Assembly (NCBI RefSeq): GCF_014905175.1 | Contig: NC_057792.1 | Span: forward strand, 10,147,101 to 10,211,100 | DNA length: 64,000 nt | Origin: Aphidius gifuensis | Lineage: Eukaryota; Arthropoda; Insecta; Hymenoptera; Braconidae | Direction of reading: 5' to 3' | Shown here: piece by piece, positions 55,021 through 64,000 of the stretch | How the letters are laid out: each line of letters opens with the position of its first letter | Position numbering within the stretch: position 1 is the stretch's first letter | Notes under the pieces: model-generated | Databases searched by the model: none | Seen by the model: only the letters and a program-made list of their open reading frames with translations | Told to the model about the DNA's origin: nothing | Position numbers and translations under genes: made by a program

Positions 55021-56075
55021 CACGGAGAAAAAAAAACGACAAATATTGTTGAAAAAACAGGACAAAAATTGTCGTGCCGCACAACAAAGTAGAGGCGAAG
55101 TTGAAACTCTATAATATTTGTTCTGCCGGTAGTACAGTTTTTGTTCATCTGGCAGAGTAATAATTACCGTGCTGTTTAACAAAATTTGTCATGCTCCAAA
55201 CAAAAATTAATAGACATACAACAAAATTTGTTATGCTCCAAACAAAAACTGTTGAACATACAACAATTTCTGTATTTAGTTTAATAATTTTTATTATTCC
55301 ACATAACAAAAATTCTAAAACCATATTAAATTTTTTTTTTTTCAAAATTACGAAATAAATTTTTATTATGATAATTAAAAAGAAGAAGGAAAACAATTAA
55401 GGAACAAATTAATTCAAATGAATGCTTTGATTTATTTTTCATATTTATAATTATTAAAGATTAAAATAAAAAACCTCTGCATTAAAATAATGACAGATGC
55501 AGGTTATGTTTGTCATTTTCATATAATTTCATACTTTATTGTTGATGTGATTTGTTAAATATCAAGTTTGGTTATTTATCTAGTTGCTCACAAATATTTT
55601 AGTTTATAATTCAATGATTAAAATGTTATTAAAACTTGACATCTTGGGATTAATTAATTTATTTTTAAAACGTCAGTCACACCAAAGCTGATCTCAACTT
55701 AGACTGACTTAGAAAATTCCACACAATGTCATGTAGATATACCGAAGCACACGAACAAGATCGAGTCTTACCGATAACGCCCGAAAATCAAATTGTTGTG
55801 CAGCACGGTAATATTTGCCTTGAAACTGGACAATATTTATTGAGCAGCCGAACAAATATTATTAAGCAACACAACAAATATTATTGGATGGTAAAAATTG
55901 TTGTGCAGCTAAATAAAATTTGTTCAACGATACAATAAAATTTGTTGTAGCACAACAAATTTTGTTTAACGATAGAACAATTTTTGTTGCAGTACAACAA
56001 AAAGCGACAGGATAGGATTTCGCCTCTAGTTTGTTGTGCTCTCACAACATTTTTTGTGGTTTTTTTTTCTCAGTG
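55021..56075. mobile_element. 1.06-kb TA-flanked element, ACAACAAATTTTG type
   Basis: Ends CACGGAGAAAAAAAAACGAC and the inverse of GTGGTTTTTTTTTCTCAGTG, each next to TA (55019-55020, 56076-56077). Subterminal regions share AACAAAATTTGTTG words in inverse orientation, and GGCGAA..(G/T)TTGTTGTGC on both sides. No transposase. Another copy lies at 49195-50085. Confidence 0.75.
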
Positions 56076-56077
56076 TA

Positions 56078-56860
56078 TAAAACAAAACAATCACGTCTGT
56101 AAAACTTTGTAAATAAATTGAAACCGTCATTTATTTATTTTTTTTAAGACATAGCTGTCACGAACGTATGAAGTTGCCAATGTTTGTGACACATAGCAAC
56201 GTGCTGTTACTATCGATAACAAAGCAAATAAAATTAAAGATAGTAAAACGACTTACCAGAAAATAGTGTTAAAAATTGAGCTCTGATTAATAATTAATAT
56301 TTTACAATATTTTATTGAATTATAAAATTTTCGTGTATATATTTTATTAATTCCTATATAAAAAAGAACAAGGTACTAATAGCTAACTTCATGTGACGCC
56401 GCTTAATTCGTGATTCTATTGGCTGACGCTGTCGACACATTTATTTTCATTCGCTCACATACACATACACGTTATACGTTCGATACATTCAATAAATCGA
56501 TATATTTAAAATAGTGGCTAAGTTAATTTAATATGCAATTCAATGGTTATATGTATAAATACTATTGAGTAAACTGTAAACAAAATAATAGACAAATATC
56601 TTGCCTCATTGTCACAGATGCAATAATGTCAAAAATATTTAATTTATTTATGAAATATTTTCAATAAAAGTGCCATTGGAGCATATTATTAAAACATTAA
56701 CCAGATGCAACAATTAAATCAATGTCAAGTGTCATTGTGTTGTTGTATTCGGTGTTAACATGTTGTTCCAACTATATTAATACATCAACAACAGCATATA
56801 CAACATTAAAATGGTCAAAACTTAATTAAAAATATTATTAAATCAAACACATTGCCATCA
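56078..56860. other. No supported gene
   Basis: AT-rich unique-looking sequence. Confidence 0.4.
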
Positions 56861-57000
56861 CCCAGTTTAAAAAATCTCATAGAAACCACGAAAAAGCGTC
56901 AAATACACATCAAATGCTCATAGAATAATAATAATATCTATGAACATTTGATGTGTATTTGACCCTTTTTCGCGGTTTCTATGAGATTTTTTTAACTGGG
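56861..57000. mobile_element. 140-bp near-perfect palindromic MITE
   Basis: CCCAGTTTAAAAAATCTCATA and its inverse, with arms of about 63 bases and a loop at AATAATAATAAT. Very low divergence between the arms suggests a recent insertion or strong pairing. Confidence 0.85.
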
Positions 57001-57071
57001 CAGTTGATGAAAAATTAAGATAGGTTATAATTTGTCGAAAAACATGAATGAGATAGTAATAAATATTTACA

Positions 57072-57768
57072 GATCCAATCTAATTAGCCTAAGTTTGATG
57101 GAATTAGAATAAGCTGTTATACTTATTCTATATTGGAGTTTTTTTTGGAGAATATTAGAGTGAAGTTAATTTTCTTTGGGAGTAAATGGTTTAATTAATA
57201 TTAATTAATTATAAGATTTAGAGGTGCAGGCAGCCTGAACTTTTTTATTTTTCATTTTATTTAGGTTTTTTTTTTTGCAATCGATAGATAATTTTTTGGA
57301 GAATCATCATATGCAAAAAAATTCCATTGATAGTTCTTCAATTTATTATTAAAAAATATCATAACTTTTAAGTATGGTTGTAAGGAGTATGATAGAGATT
57401 AGAGTGCATGGAGGGAAAATTTGGAGTAGGGATGCGCAATGGACCAAAATAATTAATCAGCACATAGCAACAATTTAAAAGTTATAATATTTTTTAATAA
57501 TTAATTTAAAAACTCCCAATGGGATTTTTTTGCATATTATGATTCTCCAAAGAATTATCTATCGATTGCAAAAAAAAAACCTAAATTAGTTGAAAAATGA
57601 AAAAGTTCAGGCTGCCTGCACCCCTAAATCTTAATTAATTAATATTGATTAAACTATTAACTCCCAAAGAAAATTAACTTCACTCCAATATTCTCCAAAA
57701 AAACTCCAATAGAATAAGTATAACAGATTATTCTAATTCCATCAAACTTAGGCTAATTAGATGGGATC
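57072..57768. mobile_element. 697-bp Mutator-like foldback element with 9-bp duplication
   Basis: Ends GATCCAATCTAATTAGCC and inverse of GGCTAATTAGATGGGATC; arms of about 300 bases (TTTGATGGAATTAGAATAA, AGGTGCAGGCAGCCTGAAC) around a loop near 57400. The 9 bases ATATTTACA occur immediately on both sides (57063-57071, 57769-57777). Nine-base duplications with long inverted ends are typical of MULE-type foldbacks. Confidence 0.85.
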
Positions 57769-57777
57769 ATATTTACA

Positions 57778-58387
57778 CACATACATTGAGTAAAATCGAG
57801 CGAAAATAATGCGGTCAAATTGCATTGACTAATTTGATAATCGCATTGAATAATACCATCAGCACCGATAATACAATTTGGAACAAAAAAAGCTTGCAAG
57901 CCATGGCATTCACATAATAGTTTTTTTTAAAAAACGATTAATAGAAAGTCAAGGGTTGAGTGTCTGAAGGGCGCGATCTACACGTCATTTTCTAATTTTC
58001 CTTTAACATCACATGTTAATCAACATTACAACAATTAAAATTATCTATTGAAATAGAACTTTATAGATATTAATGATTTAAGTGAAAGATAAAAAACTGT
58101 CACTCATTGAGAATTAATATTGATGAAATTGATATAAAATATTTGCACTGAATATCGGAATATCCATTATATTTCTTTTTGTTTATTTATTTTTATATAT
58201 ATGTACAGATAAATGAAAAAGGCCATTGATACAAGAACGGACTTAAAGTATATAAATACATATCTAATTATTATATTAAAAAACATACGACAAAACGTAA
58301 CTATGTATTCCCAAACATAAGACATCGACATTCAGGTTAAATAAAAGCGACCGCGCAAGCGGGCGCTCAGTCTCGTAATATATAAAA
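57778..58387. other. No gene; upstream of the BEN-like gene
   Basis: AT-rich with a short GC-richer AAAGCGACCGCGCAAGCGGGCGC around 58346-58368 (quoted in part), just 20-40 bases before the ATG at 58388, possibly the 5' UTR. Confidence 0.4.
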
Positions 58388-60033
58388 ATGAAACAGTTAT
58401 ACGCTCTTGTAGAATGGTTAGTACCAGCAAAGACGTACACTGCTGGCATCCCAATAGAATGGGTTAGAGATTATGATGTTAAGAAATATGAAGAAACTTT
58501 GACAGTTGACTCAGAAGAATCGTATTTAATAGAATGGATAGAAGGAAAAAAAAAAAAACACAAGAAGGATGGCCTATTTATGATGGCATAATCCGAGCCC
58601 TATCAAGTAAGAATAAAAAAAAATAATTTATTACTACACACAGAGAAGGATATGTTAACAGTTAACATATCCTGTTTAATGTTAACATATGCCATGTTAA
58701 AATGGGTGGTGGCTGATAAGTTTACATCAAAGATATATATATTAACATTAAACATACGTATCTTAAAAGTTAATATGCGTATGTTAACTATTAAGATATC
58801 TGAAATTGACACAATTTGAAGGTTAGGCTGATAGTTGAAGACATTTACGTATGTAAATAGAAAAATTGAATGTAAAATTAAGAATGAATTTACAAAAAAA
58901 CTAAATTTAAATAAATTTATGACAACACGAGTACATATTATATTATATTACAATTAGAATAGTATCACAATATAATGTCAAAAAAAAAAGATGACAAGAA
59001 GTAAACTGGCGCATCAAAATATTTGGCCGCGTAAAGATACGTATGTTACTATAAACATACGTATGTTAACAGTTAAGATATCTATGTTTATTGTTAATAT
59101 ATATATATCTTAACATTAAACTTTTGTATGTTTAATGTAAACATATTGGTATGTTAACTGTTAACTTATCCTTCTCTGAGTGTAGTGTGTACATTCATCT
59201 AACATACACTTTTACTGATCTTTTTTCTCAATCGATTATTATAGTAGCATTACAAGTATAATAATAAATTATACATTTTTAACTCATCTAGGTAGTTGCA
59301 AAAAGCTGGATAAGCTTATTGAAACACAGTTTGTAGGAATGATATCCCCTGACCGAATAAAACCAAGTATCGATAATCACAAAAAATCTTAACCAAGAAT
59401 ACTCGTTTATGATGAAAAGGATGACGTAAATAATGTTAATGAGAATACAAACGAGATAGTTGATGAAGAAATTGATAAAGAAAACAGAAAAAAACGAAAT
59501 CAACATATTGAACAAATATATATAAAAGATACAGAAGAGCCTGTAGCTAAAAAAAAAAAAAAAATCAGAGGATGACAAAGAGGAAACGATGGAAGCACAG
59601 CTAGTACATAAAAGATTGATCTTAGGACTAAATCGCGAGGTTATTAATATTCAAAAGAGATTATCATTGATTGAAAAAAGACCAACACAAATTATTCAGC
59701 CACATTGCGAAAATATTTCAGTACAGCCGATGATGAGAGAAATTTCAAATCGCTTACTCTAGACCTATGACTCACGACGAAGTAAGTTTCAAATTTTATA
59801 AATAGTTTCAAATTTGAATAATTATAAAATATCAACAAAGTTAAAAATTATAAATTTGTAAGCTATTGCTGAATATACCATATATTTTTTTTTTAGGTAG
59901 AAATTGGACGACCTGGGAGCTTAGTGCGAGTTACCGGAGATCAATGGGATGAAGCCATGACACGAACTACGTTTACGTCAATGGGAAATTATCTTGTGAT
60001 GTCATCGTATCCTCAAGATACGTTACTTCAGAG
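58388..60033 (+). pseudogene. Decayed BEN-domain-like gene, three exons
   Basis: Exon 1 starts ATG 58388 (MKQLYALVEWLVP) and reaches a donor TCAA/GTAAGA at 58606. Its end (WPIYDGIIRALS) is out of frame by one base after a 13-A run near 58546. Exon 2 begins after CTCATCTAG at 59292; the junction codon closes correctly (phase 1). It is acidic and coiled-coil-like (REVINIQKRLSLIEK), with a TAA near 59391 and another one-base break in a 15-A run near 59550. Exon 3 starts at 59897 after TTTTTTTTTTAG and reads VEIGRPGSLVRV, then TFTSMGNYLVMSS, resembling the start of a BEN domain, and is cut at about 60033 by a transposable element. BEN proteins bind DNA/chromatin. The ALVEW start plus coiled coil plus BEN order is one I recall from hymenopteran genomes; certainty is moderate. 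Confidence 0.5.
58637..59182. mobile_element. 546-bp TA-flanked hairpin in the intron of the BEN-like gene
   Basis: Ends CACACAGAGAAGGATATGTT and inverse of TTATCCTTCTCTGAGTG, each next to TA. Inside are many GTTAAC and ACATACGTATGTT words on both strands. Confidence 0.85.
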
Positions 60034-60489
60034 TACACGGAGAAAAATAATTTGTAAATTTAACAAAAAAAAATGTAATAAATACATTTTTTTTTTGTGA
60101 TTGGGGAATCCGTAACGAAAAATGTGTTAAAACTACAAAAATAAAATGTAATCATATCAACGCCGTAATTCGCATAATTAAAATGTAAAATTTACATTTT
60201 TTTTTACTAAATAACATACTTATCGAAAAAAATTTTAGTAACGGATTCGTTCTATTGAAAATTGAAAATTTTCAAAACTCCGGCGAAAGCCCGTGTGGTT
60301 CCTCTTGATTATTCCAAATTCATTTTAGTTTTTTTTTTTTTATTAATAATTTTAAATTATATGATTAAATATTTTTTGTTTTTTTCGCGCTGTTTTTCAC
60401 CTGTCAAATTATGTACATAAATCAAAAATACAGATGAAAAATTTGAGGTTATACCACTTGTATTAATAATTTTATTAGATTCGTTCAAA

Positions 60490-61400
60490 AAAGAAATCAA
60501 TACAAATATAAAAAAAATAAATCGTTCAATTTACTTTTTTTTAAACTGAACAAATCTTTTTTAGAACCATTTTGTTTATTACTTTTATTTATGAAAATTT
60601 GTCCATGCATGGTAGTTTTTTTTTTTCTTTTTAATAACATGGTAATATAAATAACTATTTTATCGATCAAGCAAATTGTAACCACAGCAAAGAAAGTTTT
60701 ACGCATGCGCTTTAAACTCTTTTTTGAAGAAAAAATGTTCAAAATAAAAATCGGTAATTGTTTATATTTCGGATAACTTTTGAACAAATTAACATAAAAA
60801 AGTTTTATTAAGCTCAAAAAATTTGATATTAAATTCCTGAGAGCCACCCTGTCTTGATAAAAATCGCTAAAATCACTCCTTCGTTACTATTTTTCGACTG
60901 TAACATAAAGGCTAGATAGTGATTGTTATAAACAATTGCTGATATCTAATTAACGAATGATCAGAGCAAAATTTTATCAAGAGAGGGTGGCTCTCGGTAT
61001 CGAAAAAGACAATTAATTTGAGCTATAAACAAAGCTTGTAAGTTAAAATTTTAAAGAGTTATGCAAACATAAAAACAGCAATTTGTTTTTTGTTTATTAA
61101 CAATCTTCCAACGACATTAAAAACAATTTTCAACTCGATTATTATAAATTCCGTCATTCTTAATATCCTGGCAAAAAATCGCATCCATGATTTGTTCTTA
61201 GTTTTCTTATTATTTGACTTTGAAAATTACACGGTGATCAAGTTTGTTAATAATAAATTAACTAACAATTAAAATTACTTTTAGTAAGTCCCTGGTTTTA
61301 GTATTTTCATAGACGAATAATTTGGTCCTAATACGATCCTTCTACCTTTATTACTTTACAAGATATGATCATTTTAAAAAAAACGTGTATGAATTTAATA
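60490..61400 (-). repeat. Dispersed repeat family C, copy 2
   Basis: Diverged partner of 24022-24800. It contains AATTTTATCAAGAGAGGGTGGCTCTC at about 60970 facing GAGAGCCACCCTGTCTTGATAAA at about 60838 (both quoted in part), so the copy also has an inverted-repeat hairpin of its own. Confidence 0.7.
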
Positions 61401-61419
61401 CTATAGGCTTCGCCTACGT

Positions 61420-61965
61420 AAAAAATGCAAAAGTTACATTTTTTTTTGTAAACAAGGGATTCTGCAAAAAAAAATGTAAAAATTACAATTAAAAATTGTT
61501 TTCATCGTGGAGATACAGTTTGCACAAAAAAAATGTAAAATTAACATTTTTTTTTACTAAATAACATGCTTATCGAAAAAAAATGCAAAAGTTACATTTT
61601 TTTTTTGTAAATAAGGGATTCTACAAAAAAAAATGTAAAAATTACAATTAAAAATTGTTTTCATCGTGGAGATACAGTTTGCACAAAAAAAATGTAAAAT
61701 TAACATTTTTTTTTACTAAATAACATACTTATCGAAAAAAAATGCAAAAGTTACATTTTTTTTTTGTAAATAAGGGATTCTGCAAAAAAAAATGTAAAAA
61801 TTACAATTAAAAATTGTTTTCATCGTGGAGATACAGTTTGCACAAAAAAAATGTAAAATTAACATTTTTTTTTACTAAATAACATACTTATTAAAAAAAA
61901 ATGCAAAAGTTACATTTTCTTTTAGTGAATGGGGAATTCTACAAATAAAAAAGTAAAAATTACAA
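61420..61965 (+). repeat. 158-bp tandem satellite, ~3.4 copies
   Basis: GCAAAAGTTACATTTT recurs at 61427, 61585, 61744 and 61903, that is every 158-159 bases; each unit has TTCATCGTGGAGATACAG and ACTAAATAACATACTTATC. The copies are nearly identical, suggesting recent amplification. Confidence 0.9.
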
Positions 61966-62163
61966 TTAAAATTTCCCGAGTAGAAATTTAAGTCAGGTCC
62001 TGATCAGGATATCCTGATTTCAAATCCATTCCGGATCCAGATTCTGGATCCGAAATGGATCAGGATGGTAATGTTTTTTGGTAAGGTTCGGATCCGGATT
62101 GGATCAGGGTACCTGATGCCGTCTTCAGGATAACGTAAAGTTACATGATCCAAAATAGATCCA

Positions 62164-63476
62164 CCCGAGTAGAAATTCAGGTCAGGTTCGGATCAAGCCC
62201 TGATCAGGCTTGCCTGATATCAAATCCAATCTGGATCCAGATACTGGATCCGAACCTGATCAGGATGTAACGCTTTTTCGTAAGGTTTGGATCCAGAATG
62301 GATCAGGATACCTGATCAGGCTGTAGTAAAGATACATGATCCATAATGGATCCAGATACTGCATCCGAACCTGATCAGGATGTAACGCTTTTTCGTAAGG
62401 TTCGGATCCAGAATGGATCAGGATACCTGATCAGGCTGTGGTAAAGATACATGATCCATAATGGATCCAGATTCCGGATCAAAACTGGATCAGGATACAT
62501 GATTTATTCAAAAAAAAAAAAAAAATTAATAATTTCAAATTTATTTTTTTTTTCATTTGAAATCTAACGCTTAACAGAATACAGATAAACTTTATTATTA
62601 CAAACTGACCTAATTGATAATTTACCTAACTAATTATTGCTACGACCGGGGTTCGAACCCTTCGACACGGGATTACAACGCTAGTACTTGACACGCTCGG
62701 CCATTGAGGCATTCGATAATTCGTACTAACTTTTTGTCCTCATAGGTTCTACAAATTGCCTGGTCAGGATAACATCAGGCCATCTCTATTTTATCCTTAA
62801 TAGGGATAGCCTGATCCATTCTGGAACAAGACTGGATCAAGAAAAAATTATTTGAAAAAAAAATAAATTCAATAATTTTTTCTTGATCAAGATTTGATCC
62901 AGAATGGATCAGGCTACTCTATTAAGGATAAAATACAGATAGCCTGATGCTATCCTGATCAGGCAATTTGTAAAATTCAAAGACGCAAATTTGATACTTG
63001 TTTCTTCATCCATTTTGGATCCAGCTAGTTTTACTTAATAGAGCCTGATCCATTCTGGATCATATCTTGGTCAAGAAAAAATTATTTGAAAAAAAAATAA
63101 ATTCAATAATTTTTTCTTGATCAAGATTTGATCCAGAATGGATCAGGCTACTCTATTAAGGATAAAATAAGATAGCCTGATGCTATCCTGATCAGGCCAT
63201 TCCTACTCTATCTTTAATAGGGGTAGCCTGATCCAGTCCGGATCAGGACTTGATCAAGATGAAATTATTTAAAAATTAAATAAATTTAATACTTTTATCT
63301 TGATCAAGTCCTAATCCGGACTGGATCAGGCTATCCCCATTAAGGAAAAGATGTAGGTGCCTGATCCAGGCTTGATCAGGATGTGATAGAGTTACTTGAA
63401 TAGGGATAGCCTTACGATATCCTGATCAGGCCTGGATCAGTGTTCAGGCTATCCTGAACAAGTTTCTACTCGGGGC
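62164..63476. mobile_element. GATC-rich element (inner copy) with tRNA-like core
   Basis: 1.3 kb bounded by CCCGAGTAGAAATTCAGG and inverse of TGAACAAGTTTCTACTCGGG. Both arms are dense arrays of CTGATCAGG, GGATCCAGA and TGGATCAGGAT words. The tRNA-like sequence is near the middle of the left half. No open frame. The uninterrupted site is visible in the outer copy (AAAATAGATCCAATCCTAG at 63644), and no target duplication is apparent. Confidence 0.8.
62637..62712 (-). repeat. tRNA-like sequence
   Basis: Reverse strand A-box-like AATGGCCGAGCGTGTCAAG and a perfect B-box GGGTTCGAACCCC; closest in look to a tRNA with a long variable arm (Ser/Leu type). Acceptor stem ends do not pair, so not counted as a functional tRNA. 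Confidence 0.65.
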
Positions 63477-63961
63477 AATCCTGGTCAGGATACATGATCC
63501 GAAAGGGATCACGAAAGGTTATCAAGACCGGATTCAGATTCTGGATCCGAAATAGGTCAGGATGGTAATGTTTTTTGGTAAGGTTCGGATCCGGATTGGA
63601 TCAGGGTACCTGATGCCGTCTTCAGGATAACGTAAAGTTACATGATCCAAAATAGATCCAATCCTAGTCAGGATACATGATCCGAAATGGATCACAATAG
63701 ATTATCAGGACCGGATCTACATTCTGGATCCGAAATGGATCAGGGTACCTGATGTCGTCTTCAAGATAACGTAAGGATACATGATTCGAAATAGACCAGG
63801 GAACTTTTGCATTTTTAAAAAAAAAAATAATTTTTTTTCCGTATTTTTTCTTATAAGATATAGTGGTTATTATATGACGGATGTATAAACGATACATTAT
63901 GGAACTAACCAAAACCTAAACCTAAATATTCTGCTCTCAAACCTGACCCAAATTAATTTAC

Positions 63962-64000
63962 AGTTACCGGGTCTCGAACCCTCGAACACGGAATTGAAAA
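63962..64000 (-). repeat. Partial tRNA-like sequence at window edge
   Basis: Reverse strand B-box-like GGGTTCGAGACCCGG, preceded by TTCCGTGTTCGA as in the copy at 62637. The A box would lie beyond position 64000. Confidence 0.5.

Larger units (their letters stand above)
60036..61965. mobile_element. CACGGAGAAAAA element with 158-bp satellite, split by family C
   Basis: Begins CACGGAGAAAAATAATTTG after TA, then ATGTAAAAATTACA-type words to about 60240; these resume at 61420-61965 after the family C repeat. No right terminal repeat is seen before the GATC element at 61976. Confidence 0.6.
61976..64000 (+). mobile_element. GATC-rich element (outer copy), runs past window end
   Basis: Starts CCCGAGTAGAAATTTAAG and has the array GGATCCGGATTGGATCAGG, GGATCAGGGTACCTGATG and similar. 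It is interrupted by an inner copy at 62164-63476 and resumes at 63477 with the same words (AATCCTGGTCAGGATAC). It continues to a tRNA-like sequence at the window edge. Confidence 0.75.

Noticed and set aside
62637..62712. Functional tRNA gene of Ser/Leu type
   Set aside because: A and B boxes are good but acceptor stem does not pair and the sequence sits in a repeat element.
63664..63912. 82-codon reverse frame with DPFRIxxxDP repeats
   Set aside because: Encoded by the GATC-rich array; repeat artefact.

Overview
The window looks like AT-rich, intron- and repeat-filled nuclear DNA from an arthropod, most likely an insect and possibly a parasitoid hymenopteran (inference). The supports are BEL/Pao, copia and DIRS-type retroelements, abundant MITE-like hairpins, a TGF-beta ligand exon of insect type, and remnants of a Polinton/adintovirus-like integrating DNA element. 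There are no operons or bacterial signals. Host coding sequence is sparse and most of the window is transposable elements, often nested.

Layout. 1-6.5 kb: BEL/Pao LTR retrotransposon (5' LTR outside the window) with broken pol and its 3' LTR. 7.5-8.3 kb: detached remnant of a capsid-like gene (reverse strand). 9.7-10.1 kb: GTAATC repeats. 10.5-15.9 kb: ~355-bp tandem satellite split cleanly by a deleted DIRS-like element, which itself carries hairpin insertions. 17-20.5 kb: nested MITEs and two minisatellites. 21-24 kb: no convincing gene. 24-31 kb: dispersed repeats, a 1.1-kb TA-flanked element, a TTAA-flanked element and a 1.2-kb hAT-like element. 31.2-35.2 kb: truncated Ty1/copia element (reverse). 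36.5-39.35 kb: block with a PLA2-like gene, divergent packaging-ATPase-like gene, an unassigned conserved gene and an integrase tail, all typical of Polinton/adintovirus-type elements. 39.4-45.1 kb: repeats and a possible small acidic multi-exon gene. 45.4 kb: last exon of a TGF-beta ligand, probably myoglianin/GDF8-11-like, the clearest host gene. 47-51 kb: MITEs and arrays. 51.6-54.9 kb: three-exon reverse-strand gene with exactly matching splice phases, apparently transposase-domain related. 55-57.8 kb: several TIR elements, including a 697-bp foldback with a perfect 9-bp target duplication. 58.4-60.0 kb: decayed multi-exon BEN-like gene. 60-64 kb: satellite and GATC-rich nested elements.

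The most unusual signals are two. First, the endogenous Polinton/adintovirus-like pieces at 7.5-8.3 and 36.5-39.35 kb. Second, a recurring architecture in which a tRNA-like (A-box/B-box) sequence sits inside or beside arrays of a short degenerate motif, two of them bounded by terminal inverted repeats, with a different motif at each locus (about 8.4, 28.4, 48.5, 53.0 and 62.2 kb). Family assignments rest on motif recognition by eye; no search was run.
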